Positions 16,584 through 24,720 of a stretch of 64,000 nucleotides of DNA are shown one piece after another. A program made the translations under genes and the position numbers. The notes under the pieces were generated by a model. That model saw only the letters and a list, made by a program, of their open reading frames with translations, was not told where the DNA came from and searched no databases. The stretch is from positions 62,001-126,000 of the forward strand of contig JAJTBS010000001.1 in assembly GCA_021286765.1 (NCBI GenBank), written 5' to 3'. Source of the DNA: Holophagaceae bacterium (GTDB lineage: Bacteria > Acidobacteriota > Holophagae > Holophagales > Holophagaceae). Position 1 is the first letter of the stretch. Every line of letters begins with the position of its first letter.

Positions 16584-17465
16584 ATGAGCGCAACCGGCAC
16601 CTGCGAGTATCAGCCCAAGGATTACAAGAGCGACCTCAAGCCCATCTGGTGCCCCGGATGCGGCGACTTCTCGGTGGTGCAGGGCATCTACCGCGCCCTG
16701 GCCGCCATCGGCCGCCCCCCCCATGAGATCGCCTTCGTGTCGGGCATCGGCTGCTCCAGCCGCATTCCCGGCTACACCACCGCCTATGGCTTCAACAGCG
16801 TCCATGGCCGCGCCCTCCCCATCGCCCAGGGCATCAAGATGGCCAATCCCGAGCTGACGGTGCTGGCCGCCGGTGGCGACGGCGACGGCTTCTCCATCGG
16901 TGGCGGCCACATCGCCCACCTGATCCGCCGCAACATGGACATCACCTACATCGTGATGGACAACCAGATCTACGGCCTCACCAAGGGCCAGCTCTCCCCC
17001 ACTTCCCAGAAGGGCCGGGTCACCTGCACGTCGCGGTTCGGCAGCCTGGAGGAGCCGGTGAATCCGCTGCTCTATGTGCTGGCTTACGGCGCCGGCTTCG
17101 TGGCCCAGGCCTCGCCCACGGACCTCGTGGGCATGGCCGCCACCATTGAGGAGGCCATCCGCTACCCTGGCTTCGCCTTCGTGAACATCCAGTCGCCCTG
17201 CGTCACCTACGGCGAAGAGGCCCAGCAGATCAAGGGACTCAAGGCCATCAGCGAGACCCTGGCCAGCCTGGGCCACAACCCCGCCGACCGCCTGGCCGCC
17301 ATGGACCTCGCGCAGCACTACGGCGAGAAGCTGCACCTCGGCGTGTTCTACCGCAATCCCGAGCCCCCGCCGACCTACGGCGATCTGGTGAAGGAGCGGC
17401 AGGCCCTGCTCTCCAAGGATGCTCCTCCCAAGGAGCGCATCCTGGACCTCTTCATCAAGAAGTGA
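16584..17465 (+). CDS. 2-oxoacid:ferredoxin oxidoreductase, beta subunit
   Basis: A 293-residue thiamine-diphosphate-binding subunit. The N terminus has WCPGCGD (C23, C26), which usually helps bind the 4Fe-4S cluster, and SGIGCSSR. The TPP motif is GGDGDGFSIGGGH, ending at MDNQIYGLTKGQ. It starts 8 nt after the alpha gene, with GAGGT before ATG 16584; an upstream GTG at 16572 would add four residues. It pairs with the preceding gene as KorAB/ForAB-type enzyme, and such enzymes drive TCA flux toward ferredoxin. Confidence 0.94.
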   Translation: MSATGTCEYQPKDYKSDLKPIWCPGCGDFSVVQGIYRALAAIGRPPHEIAFVSGIGCSSRIPGYTTAYGFNSVHGRALPIAQGIKMANPELTVLAAGGDGDGFSIGGGHIAHLIRRNMDITYIVMDNQIYGLTKGQLSPTSQKGRVTCTSRFGSLEEPVNPLLYVLAYGAGFVAQASPTDLVGMAATIEEAIRYPGFAFVNIQSPCVTYGEEAQQIKGLKAISETLASLGHNPADRLAAMDLAQHYGEKLHLGVFYRNPEPPPTYGDLVKERQALLSKDAPPKERILDLFIKK

Positions 17466-17478
17466 TCGGAGGTCACCC

Positions 17479-18003
17479 ATGGCCACCCGCGGCATCGATT
17501 TCGCCAACCTCTCCCTGAAGGACGCCCTTGATCTGGCCATCCTCATCGAGGATGAAGCCCAGGAGCGCTACGAGGACTTCGCGGCCCAGATGGACCAGCA
17601 TCGGACGCCCGAGGCGGCCAAGTTCTTCCGCTACATGGTGGAGAACGAGGCCAAGCACGGGCGGGAGCTGACCGCCCGCCGCCTCCAGCTGTTCGGCGAT
17701 GCGCCCCGGTCGGTGACACCGGCCATGATCTTCGACGTCGAGGCGCCCGACTTCGATGCGGCCCGGGCCTTCATGACCCCGCGCAAGGCCATGGAGGCGG
17801 CCCTCGCCTCGGAAGTGAAGGCCCATGCCTTTTTCGTGGCCGCCCTGCCGGCCCTGAAGGATGTCCAGGTCCGTGCCCTCTTCGAGGAGCTGCGGGAAGA
17901 GGAGCTGGAACACCAGCACCTGGTCCAGATCGAGCTGGCGAAGCTTCCTCCGGAGAGCGGGCTGTCCGAGGAGGATTTCGTGGACGAGCCGGCGCCGCAG
18001 TAG
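17479..18003 (+). CDS. Ferritin-like / rubrerythrin-type diiron protein
   Basis: A 174-residue four-helix protein with the carboxylate/histidine pattern of ferritin-like diiron proteins: IEDEAQERY (E24-E29), ENEAKHGREL (E55, E57, H60), SEVKAHAFF (E112, H116) and EELREEELEHQH (about E136-H145). No rubredoxin domain is present, so it is a rubrerythrin-core protein of unknown electron donor. GGAGGT lies 5 nt before the ATG. It starts 14 nt after the oxidoreductase beta gene and is probably co-transcribed, suggesting peroxide or oxygen protection for the oxygen-sensitive enzyme; that role is inference. Confidence 0.85.
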   Translation: MATRGIDFANLSLKDALDLAILIEDEAQERYEDFAAQMDQHRTPEAAKFFRYMVENEAKHGRELTARRLQLFGDAPRSVTPAMIFDVEAPDFDAARAFMTPRKAMEAALASEVKAHAFFVAALPALKDVQVRALFEELREEELEHQHLVQIELAKLPPESGLSEEDFVDEPAPQ

Positions 18004-18027
18004 ACCCTGGCTGCTTGGGTTCGCTGA

Positions 18028-18064
18028 ACCGCCCCGGGGAATGGTAGCCGTTCCCCGGGGCGGT
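18028..18064. terminator. Perfect 14-bp hairpin, bidirectional terminator
   Basis: ACCGCCCCGGGGAA (18028-18041) and TTCCCCGGGGCGGT (18051-18064) form a perfect 14-bp stem with a 9-nt loop between two convergent operons. Poly-T is short on both sides, so it may rely on stem strength. Confidence 0.7.
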
Positions 18065-18077
18065 CGCCTTCAGGCTG

Positions 18078-19643
18078 TCATTCCACCGCCACCGGCCCCG
18101 TGGCCCGGCTGCGGCGCATGAGGAAGATGAGCGGAAAGAGGGCGAAGCAGAGCATGCCCATGAACCAGAACGTATCGGCGAAGGCCATCATGCTGGCCTG
18201 CTTGACCACGGTGCCGTAGGCGGCGCCCTGGGCCAGGTGGCCGGCATCGGTAGGCGGCAGGCCGCCCCGCAGCACGCCCAGCTGGGTGGCCCGGTCCAGG
18301 AAGCCCTGGTAGGCCGGATCGCCCGGGGTCAGGTGCCCGACGAGGTTGGACTGGTGGAACTGCGACCGGCGGGAGAGCAGCGTGGTGGCGATGGCGATGC
18401 CCGTGCTGCCGCCGATGTTGCGGACCAGGTTCATGAGGCCTGCGGCGTAGGCGGTCTTCTCGTGGGGGATGTGCTGGAAGGCCGAGACGTTGATCGGGAT
18501 GAAGAGGAAGGCGAAGCCCAGGCTCTGCACCACGCGGGACCACATGGCCGTCTGGAAATCCACTTGCAGGTTGAAGCCGGCCATCTGGATGAGGCCCAGG
18601 CCGCAGAAGAAGAAGCCCACCCCGATGAGCCAGCGCGTGTCCGTCTTCTTCAGCAGCATGGCCACCACGGGCATCATCAGCATCACGGCGAGTCCCCCCG
18701 GGCTCAGCACCCAGCCGCTGAGCAGGGCCGTGTAGCCCAGCATGGTCTGCAGAAAGATGGGCAGCAGGGCCAGGCTGCCGTACAGGACGAAGCCCAGCAC
18801 GAAGAGCATGAGGATGGACACCGCGAAGGTGCGGTCCTTCATCAGCCTGAGGTCCACGATGGGCCGTTCTTTCTTCAGTTCGTGGTAGACGGCGTAGACC
18901 AGGGCCACCACCGCCGTGATGGCGAAGAAGACGATGAAGCCCGAGCTGAACCAGTCCTTGCGCTGCCCCTCATCCAGCACGATCTCCAGCGAGGCCAAGC
19001 CCAGGGTGATGACGCCGATGCCCAGGTAGTCGAAGCGGGCGCCCTCCTTCAGGGAGATGCGGTGGAAGGTGGGGGGATCCTGCACCAGGGCGCTGGTCAG
19101 GAAAAAGGACAGGAAGCCCACGGGAATGTTGATCAGGAAGATCCAGTGCCAGCTGAAGTTGTCCGTGATCCAGCCGCCCAGCACGGGCCCGATGATGGGC
19201 GCCAGGACCACGCCCATGCCATAGACCGCCATGGCCGCGCCGCGCTTCTCCGCAGGGAAGGTCTCGACCAGGATGGCTTGGGAGATGGGCTGGAGACCGC
19301 CACCGCCGAGCCCCTGGAGCACGCGGAAGAAGATGAGCCAGCCCAGCGAGGGCGCAATGCCGCACAAGAAGGACGCCAGGGTGAAGACGGTCACGCAGGT
19401 GAGGTAGAACCGCTTGCGGCCGATGAGGCTGGAGAAGTAGCCCCCCAGGGGCAGCACCACCGCATTGGCCACCAGGTACGACGTGAGCACCCAGGTGGTC
19501 TCCTCCACCGTCGCGGAGAGGTTCCCCGCGATGTGGGGCAGGGCCACGTTGGCCACGCTGGTGTCCAGGACCTCCATGAAGGTCGCGATCATCACGGTGA
19601 GCGCGATGATCCATGGGTTGATGTGGCGGTGGGAAGAGGTCAC
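18078..19643 (-). CDS. DHA2-family MFS drug:H+ antiporter, EmrB-like
   Basis: A 521-residue 14-helix transporter. The helix-1 motif FMEVLDTSVANVALPHIAG (motif D1 of the DHA2 family), GRKRFYL in loop 2-3 and GPVLGGWITD (motif C, antiporter) are all visible. With the adaptor and TolC encoded just upstream it should form a tripartite pump expelling toxic compounds across both membranes. The start is GTG 19643 with a weak ribosome site, 18 nt after the adaptor gene, so it may depend on upstream translation. Substrates are unknown. Confidence 0.94.
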   Translation of the reverse strand: MTSSHRHINPWIIALTVMIATFMEVLDTSVANVALPHIAGNLSATVEETTWVLTSYLVANAVVLPLGGYFSSLIGRKRFYLTCVTVFTLASFLCGIAPSLGWLIFFRVLQGLGGGGLQPISQAILVETFPAEKRGAAMAVYGMGVVLAPIIGPVLGGWITDNFSWHWIFLINIPVGFLSFFLTSALVQDPPTFHRISLKEGARFDYLGIGVITLGLASLEIVLDEGQRKDWFSSGFIVFFAITAVVALVYAVYHELKKERPIVDLRLMKDRTFAVSILMLFVLGFVLYGSLALLPIFLQTMLGYTALLSGWVLSPGGLAVMLMMPVVAMLLKKTDTRWLIGVGFFFCGLGLIQMAGFNLQVDFQTAMWSRVVQSLGFAFLFIPINVSAFQHIPHEKTAYAAGLMNLVRNIGGSTGIAIATTLLSRRSQFHQSNLVGHLTPGDPAYQGFLDRATQLGVLRGGLPPTDAGHLAQGAAYGTVVKQASMMAFADTFWFMGMLCFALFPLIFLMRRSRATGPVAVE

Positions 19644-19660
19644 GGGGATGCCGCCGGCGT

Positions 19661-20770
19661 TCAGTTCAGGATGACCGTGGCCTCGACGTTCATGCCGGGG
19701 CGCAGGATGACTTTCTGGGCCTCGGCCTCATCGATGCGGATCTTCACCGGGATGCGCTGGACCACCTTCACGAAGTTGCCCACGGCGTTCTCAGGCGGCA
19801 TCAGGCTCATGCGCGAGCCGGTGGAGCCGGCGATGGAATCCACCCGGCCCTTGAGCACCACGCCGTTCATGTCCACCTTCACCTCGGCCTCCTGGCCGGG
19901 CTTCATGCGGGCCAGCTGGGTCTCCTTGAAGTTGGCCGTGACCCAGGTGCGATGCAGGGGGATGAGCGTGAGGAGGCCCTGGCCCGGCTGGATGGTCTGG
20001 CCCGCCTCCACGAGCTTGCGCGTCACGACGCCATCCACCGGCGCCAGGATCTTCGTGTAGCCGAACTGGAGATCGAGGCCCTCCTGGCTGGCCCGGGCCA
20101 TGTCCACCTGGGCCTTGGCCGAGGCCAGGCGGGCCTCGGCGGCGCCCACGGCCACCTTGCGGATGTCGGCTTCCCGCTGGATGGAGCCGAGACGCTGTTG
20201 GGCGGCGCGCCATTCGCTGTCAGCCACCTCGGCCTGGGTGCGGAAGCCGTCGAACTGCAGGGCCGAGATTTCTTCGCGATCGGCCAGAGGCTTCATGCGC
20301 TGGAGGTCGGTCTTCGCCTTGTCGAGGCTGGCCTTCTTGGAATCGGCATTGGCCCTGGCGGTCTCGATGTCGGAGCTGCGGGCTTGCTGGTAGGCCACCC
20401 GGGCCCGCTCCAGGTCCGCCTTCGCCGCTACGAGCTGGGCCTGGGCCTGGGCGAGGGATCCTTTGGCCTGATCCAGCCGCGCCTGGATGTCGCGGGGATC
20501 CACCACGACCAGGGGATCGCCGGCCTTCACCGCCTGATTGTCTTCCACGAGCACGTTCTCGACGGTGCCGTAGACGCGGCAGGAGACTGGCACCAGATGG
20601 CCATCCACCTGGGCATCGTCGGTGCTCACCCGGTTGCGGGAGTAGAACCACATGCCCGCGGCGAGGAGCAGCACGATCGGCGTGCCGATCTTCAGGGCGA
20701 GCAGGGCCTTGCTGCTCTCGGGTGCTCCAGAGGGGGAGGGGAGCGGCTGTCCAGTCGATTCTTGGTTCAT
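19661..20770 (-). CDS. HlyD/EmrA-family membrane fusion protein
   Basis: About 369 residues: a cytoplasmic tail, one membrane helix (around LALKIGTPIVLLLAAGMWFY), a lipoyl/biotinyl half-motif near VDGHLVPVSCRVYG, a long coiled-coil hairpin rich in Ala/Gln/Lys, the second half-motif and the barrel-sandwich (VDGVVTRKLVEAGQTI). This is the periplasmic adaptor linking EmrB to TolC. The ATG at 20770 is preferred because GGAG lies 6 nt upstream; an ATG at 20782 overlaps the TolC stop (TGATG). Confidence 0.92.
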   Translation of the reverse strand: MNQESTGQPLPSPSGAPESSKALLALKIGTPIVLLLAAGMWFYSRNRVSTDDAQVDGHLVPVSCRVYGTVENVLVEDNQAVKAGDPLVVVDPRDIQARLDQAKGSLAQAQAQLVAAKADLERARVAYQQARSSDIETARANADSKKASLDKAKTDLQRMKPLADREEISALQFDGFRTQAEVADSEWRAAQQRLGSIQREADIRKVAVGAAEARLASAKAQVDMARASQEGLDLQFGYTKILAPVDGVVTRKLVEAGQTIQPGQGLLTLIPLHRTWVTANFKETQLARMKPGQEAEVKVDMNGVVLKGRVDSIAGSTGSRMSLMPPENAVGNFVKVVQRIPVKIRIDEAEAQKVILRPGMNVEATVILN

Positions 20771-20781
20771 CGGGGGCTCCA

Positions 20782-22155
20782 TCAGCGGGCGAAAAGGGAC
20801 TCAAGCTGCCCCGTGGCCCGGGCCAGGTCCGCGCGGGACTGGTTCAGGCGGTAGAGGGCGCTGATCTGGTTGTCATTGGCCTTGGCCAGTTCATCCTGGG
20901 CGTTGATCACTTCGATGTTGTTGCTCACGCCGGCCTCGAAGCGGTGCCGGGCCTGGGAGAGGGCCTCCGTGGAGAGGGAGACGGCCAGGTTCGCCACCTC
21001 CACCTCGTGGGAGGCGGCTTCGAGTTCGGCCTGGGCCACCTGGATCTCGAAGCCCACCTGGGCACGGACTTCGCGCCGGGCTTCCTGCACGCGGCTCTGC
21101 TCGGACTGCGCGCGCGATACCTGGGCGGACACGAGGCCGCCGGTGAAGAGCGGCACCTTCAGCCCCAGGGAGACCTGGTACGTGGTGGTCGAGGGCAGGG
21201 ACTGGAGGGCTGTGGATCCGTAGAAGCCTGTGGCCACGAGGGTGGGCAGGCGCAGGCCTTGGGCGGCTTCGCGCAGGTTCACCGCGGCCTTCTCACGGGC
21301 ATCCAGCGCCGCCAGCTCCGGGCGTTGCGCCAGGCCGGCCTGGAAGGTCTCCTGGAAGGGGGTCTGCGGCAGGGCGGGGGCATCCAGGGAATCCCTCAGC
21401 TCGATGACGGTGCCCGGTTCCAGATCCAGGGCGCGGCCGAGGCCGGCGAGGGCCGTGCTGCGCTGGGTCTGGGCCTGGATGAGCCGCTGGCGTTCGGCCT
21501 GCAGCTGCACCTGGGCGCGCAGGGTGTCGAGCTTGGTGCCCACGCCCTGCTTCTGCTGGTTCTCCGCCAGCTTCGCCAGAGCCTCTGCCAGCTCCACCCG
21601 GGACTCGCCGGCCTGCACGGAGGCGGCTGCCCGCAGCGCTCGGAGGTACTGGCCCACCACGATGGCGGCGATCTCCTCCCGCACGACGCGGCCCTGGGCG
21701 CGCGTGGAGGCCTCGGCGTGCTGTGAGGCCCGCCACTTCTTCCAGAGGCTGAGGTCAAAGAGCGACACCTGGGCTTCGAGCCCCGCCTGATGCCAGTTGT
21801 AGGGGCCCACCACCGGCGGGAAACCGGGCACGGTCATGCCCATCTGGGCATTGAGGTTGTATTTGTTGCGCACGCCGATGGCCTGGGCGGCAACCGAGGG
21901 CATGAGCGCGGCGGCGGCGGAGCGGCGGTCATCGCCGCTTTCCGCGATGGCCAGGAGGGATTGCTGCACCCGCGGATTCTGGTCCAGCGCCGTTCGGATG
22001 GCCTGGGCCAGGGTCAGCTTCACCGTGCGCGCCTGGGCGGTGACGCCGACGGGCGCGGGGGCCTGGGCCCAGGCCGGGGCAGCGCCCAGCAGGGCCAGGG
22101 CGGCCACCGGAACCCGGCTCCTGGCGCCGGGTGTCGGGGGTGAGATGCGGAACAT
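20782..22155 (-). CDS. TolC-family outer membrane efflux protein
   Basis: A 457-residue outer-membrane channel with a signal peptide (cleavage near PAWAQ) and the two repeated coiled-coil regions of the OEP family, each introduced by a helix such as LTLAQAIRTALDQNPRVQQ and NLREAAQGLRLPTLVATGFYG. It provides the exit duct for the EmrAB-like pump encoded downstream. GGAGG lies 5 nt before ATG 22155. It follows the MarR gene by 38 nt in one operon. Confidence 0.93.
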   Translation of the reverse strand: MFRISPPTPGARSRVPVAALALLGAAPAWAQAPAPVGVTAQARTVKLTLAQAIRTALDQNPRVQQSLLAIAESGDDRRSAAAALMPSVAAQAIGVRNKYNLNAQMGMTVPGFPPVVGPYNWHQAGLEAQVSLFDLSLWKKWRASQHAEASTRAQGRVVREEIAAIVVGQYLRALRAAASVQAGESRVELAEALAKLAENQQKQGVGTKLDTLRAQVQLQAERQRLIQAQTQRSTALAGLGRALDLEPGTVIELRDSLDAPALPQTPFQETFQAGLAQRPELAALDAREKAAVNLREAAQGLRLPTLVATGFYGSTALQSLPSTTTYQVSLGLKVPLFTGGLVSAQVSRAQSEQSRVQEARREVRAQVGFEIQVAQAELEAASHEVEVANLAVSLSTEALSQARHRFEAGVSNNIEVINAQDELAKANDNQISALYRLNQSRADLARATGQLESLFAR

Positions 22156-22193
22156 GGGAGCCTCCATCCGTCTTGAGATCGCGCTTGCCCGGA

Positions 22194-22697
22194 TCATTCG
22201 CCATCGCCTTCGGGGACCGGCTGCAGGGCCGCCTGGCTGTTGTCCCGCATGCGGCTCAGGAGCCCCTTGAGGAGGCTCAGTTCCTCGCGGGTGAAGCCCT
22301 TGAGATGGGCGTTCAGCACCTTGACGGCCACGGGCGGCAGCAGGGGGTACAGCTCCCGTCCTGCATCCGTGAGCTCCAGGTGGATGAGCCGGCGGTCCTT
22401 GCTGCTCCGGACCCGGCGAATCAGGCCCTTCTCCTCCAGCCGGTCCAGCATGCGGGTCATGGATCCGGTGTCGTAGCGGCTGAAGCGGCAGAGCTCGGCC
22501 GCCGTGGAACCGCAGCCATTGTGGATGCGCATGAGTATCACCCACTGCGCCCCCGTGATGCCCATGCCGGTCATCTCCTCGTCGAAGGCCGCCAGCATCC
22601 GGCCAGAGACATCCGCAATGAGGCGGCCGATGCTCTCCTCCGGCTTGTAGTTTTCGGCGGTGTAGAGCGGCTCGCTGCCGTCCGGATCGCTGGCCAC
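22194..22697 (-). CDS. MarR-family transcriptional regulator
   Basis: A 167-residue winged-helix regulator with the MarR core: GMGITGAQWVILMRIH, the recognition region AELCRFSRYDTGSMTRMLDRLEEKGLI and the wing RVRSSKDRRLIHLELTDAG. As the first gene of the efflux operon it probably represses it and is released by pump substrates, as EmrR does in E. coli. The GTG start at 22697 has AAGGAG 8 nt upstream. The candidate operator lies in its own promoter. Confidence 0.95.
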   Translation of the reverse strand: MASDPDGSEPLYTAENYKPEESIGRLIADVSGRMLAAFDEEMTGMGITGAQWVILMRIHNGCGSTAAELCRFSRYDTGSMTRMLDRLEEKGLIRRVRSSKDRRLIHLELTDAGRELYPLLPPVAVKVLNAHLKGFTREELSLLKGLLSRMRDNSQAALQPVPEGDGE

Positions 22698-22728
22698 GGG
22701 GTGGACTCCTTGTTTCGATGCCTAAGCA

Positions 22729-22748
22729 ATCACTGTCAAGGCAGTAAT
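22729..22748. promoter_or_regulatory. Candidate MarR operator
   Basis: An imperfect dyad: ATCACTG (22729-22735), 6-nt spacer, CAGTAAT (22742-22748), with six of seven positions complementary. It overlaps the -10 element and start point of the marR promoter, the expected place for autorepression. Confidence 0.5.
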
Positions 22749-22774
22749 GTATGCGCTATCCTCATCTCCGTCAA
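22746..22774 (-). promoter_or_regulatory. Promoter of the marR-tolC-emrAB operon
   Basis: On the minus strand TTGACG (22774-22769, five of six to consensus) and TACATT (22751-22746, four of six) are separated by exactly 17 nt. Transcription would begin near 22739, leaving a 5' leader of about 40 nt. Confidence 0.6.
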
Positions 22775-22901
22775 CCGGCCGGAGCCTTTCCCCTTTCCGC
22801 CGCGGCCTCCGAACCTTCCCGGTTGTTCCCCCATTGGTCTTGCGGGAGCTGTCGGAAGGGCCTCGCCGCCTCCGCCGGACCCCACCTCACCCGGAGTGCC
22901 C

Positions 22902-23918
22902 ATGCCGCGCGTCGCGCTGATGATCCCCTTCGTCCTCGTCCAGGCCGTGGCCCCGGCCCAGACGCCGATCCAGGCGCCAGTCCCGACGCCAGCCGCGCCG
23001 GAGCGGGAGCTCGCCTTTCCCGGCTTCAACGCCTTCCCCCTGAAGGGCAGTGTGAAGGCCGGAGGTGCCCATCCCTATTTCGCCGTGATGGTGGCGGGTC
23101 CCGGCCCCACGGACCGGGACTGGTCCAACCCGCTCATCCCCGTATCGAGCCATGCCGGACGGGAGGTCGCGACCTGGCTGCAGGCCCACGGGATCGGCTC
23201 GCTGCGCTATGACAAGCGCTTCATCGGCTCCCGCGACCGCAAGCTGGATGTCTCCCTGGACGCGCAGCTGGGCGACGTGAAGGCGGCCCTGAGGTCCGCG
23301 CGCGCCCTGCCCGAAGCCAAGGGGAAGAAGCTGCTGCTGGTGGGTCACAGCGAAGGGGCGCTGCTTTCCCTGCTGGCCGCCGGGGAGGCCGACGCCCTGC
23401 TGCTCCTGGCCATGCCCAGCCTCAGCTATGCCAAAACCATCCATGCCCAGGTGAAGGCCCAGCTGGAGGCCGCCGGGGCGCCGAAGGAGGCCTCGGCGGC
23501 CAACCTCGGCCACCTCGATGCGGCGCTGGATGCCATCCGGAAGAACCAGGACCTGCCCGAGGCGGGACCGGCGGTGGCGCCCGGCGTGGCGGCCCTGGCC
23601 CGGAGCCTGGCCCGGCCCGAGACCCGGAGCTTTGTGCGCGATCTGCTGGACCTGGATCCCTGGAACAGCGCCGCGCGGGTGCCCGTGCCTTGCGCCATGG
23701 CCTGGGGCGACCGGGACATCCAGACCTGGAAGCCCGCCGTGGTGCCGGCGGAGTTCACGGGCGCGGTCGTGGAGATTCCTGGCGCCAACCACCTCTTCAA
23801 GCAGGAGTCCAGGGCCCGCGCCGAGCTCAACGGCGCCACGGCGGCCACCACCTACGGTGACGCCACGCCCCTGGCGGACCTGGCTCCGCTGGCCGCCTGG
23901 CTGAAGGGTCTGAAGTAG
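22902..23918 (+). CDS. Exported alpha/beta hydrolase
   Basis: A 338-residue protein with a probable signal peptide (first 25 residues, ending around PAQ) and an alpha/beta-hydrolase fold. The nucleophile is S150 in GHSEG, preceded by the AGPGPTDRDW oxyanion region and GIGSLRYDKRF. An acid is likely in CAMAWGDRDIQT and the histidine in PGANHLFK. This pattern (a GHSEG enzyme acting on a periplasmic substrate) is seen in esterases and acyl-peptidases; the substrate cannot be read. It is divergent from marR. GGAG precedes the ATG at 22902. Confidence 0.85.
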   Translation: MPRVALMIPFVLVQAVAPAQTPIQAPVPTPAAPERELAFPGFNAFPLKGSVKAGGAHPYFAVMVAGPGPTDRDWSNPLIPVSSHAGREVATWLQAHGIGSLRYDKRFIGSRDRKLDVSLDAQLGDVKAALRSARALPEAKGKKLLLVGHSEGALLSLLAAGEADALLLLAMPSLSYAKTIHAQVKAQLEAAGAPKEASAANLGHLDAALDAIRKNQDLPEAGPAVAPGVAALARSLARPETRSFVRDLLDLDPWNSAARVPVPCAMAWGDRDIQTWKPAVVPAEFTGAVVEIPGANHLFKQESRARAELNGATAATTYGDATPLADLAPLAAWLKGLK

Positions 23919-23966
23919 GAGGCGGGCCTCCCGGCTAGACTGGACCTTCATCCTTTTGGAGGTCCC

Positions 23967-24713
23967 ATGTTCAGCCTCGACGGCAAGATCGCCCTCGTCA
24001 CCGGCGCCAGCCAGGGCATTGGCGAAGCCATCGCGAAGCAGCTCGCCGCCCAGGGGGCCACGGTGGTCTGCGCGGCCCGCAGCGAGGACAAGCTGAAGGC
24101 GGTGGCCGGGGCCATCGAGGCGGCCGGCGGCAAGGCCGACGTGATCGTGGCGGACCTCTCCGACGGCGCCTCGGTGAAGGCCGCGGTGGCGGCCACCGTG
24201 GAGCGCCACGGCGCCATCCACATCCTGGTGAACAACGCGGGCATCACCCGGGACAAGCTCCTGATCCAGATGAAGGAGGAGGACTGGGACGCGGTGATCG
24301 ACACCAACCTCAAGGGCGCCTGGACGGCCATCCAGGCAGCCACCAAGCCCATGATGAAGCAGCGCTGGGGCCGCATCATCAACATCGCCTCCGTGGTGGG
24401 CCAGATGGGCAATCCGGGGCAGTCGAACTACGTGGCCGCCAAGGCGGGACTCATCGGGTTGACCAAGTCGGTGGCGCGCGAGCTGGCCAGCCGCAATGTC
24501 ACGGCCAACGCCGTCACGCCCGGCTACATCGAGACCGCCATGACGTCGGGCCTGCCCGACGACGTGAAGGCCGAGTTCACCAAGCAGATTCCCCTGGGCC
24601 GCATGGGCACGGCCGCTGACATCGCCTCCGCGGTGGTCTTCCTGGCCAGCGACGAGGCCAGCTACATCACCGGACAGGTCCTCAGCGTGAACGGCGGAAT
24701 GCTGATGGCCTGA
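23967..24713 (+). CDS. fabG: 3-oxoacyl-ACP reductase FabG (SDR)
   Basis: A 248-residue classical short-chain dehydrogenase with cofactor motif TGASQGIG (12-19), NNAG (89-92), and catalytic S142, Y155, K159 (NYVAAK), ending in GGMLMA. Overall it matches FabG closely, including ITRDKLLIQMKEEDWD. FabG reduces 3-oxoacyl-ACP in fatty-acid elongation. It is not beside plsX/fabD, so it might be a paralog with another substrate. GGAGGT lies before the ATG. Confidence 0.93.
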   Translation: MFSLDGKIALVTGASQGIGEAIAKQLAAQGATVVCAARSEDKLKAVAGAIEAAGGKADVIVADLSDGASVKAAVAATVERHGAIHILVNNAGITRDKLLIQMKEEDWDAVIDTNLKGAWTAIQAATKPMMKQRWGRIINIASVVGQMGNPGQSNYVAAKAGLIGLTKSVARELASRNVTANAVTPGYIETAMTSGLPDDVKAEFTKQIPLGRMGTAADIASAVVFLASDEASYITGQVLSVNGGMLMA

Positions 24714-24720
24714 GGCGGGC

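Noticed and set aside
14818-16593. 591-codon minus-strand open frame opposite the oxidoreductase alpha subunit
   Set aside because: Antisense shadow with no motif; the plus frame carries clear PFOR motifs.
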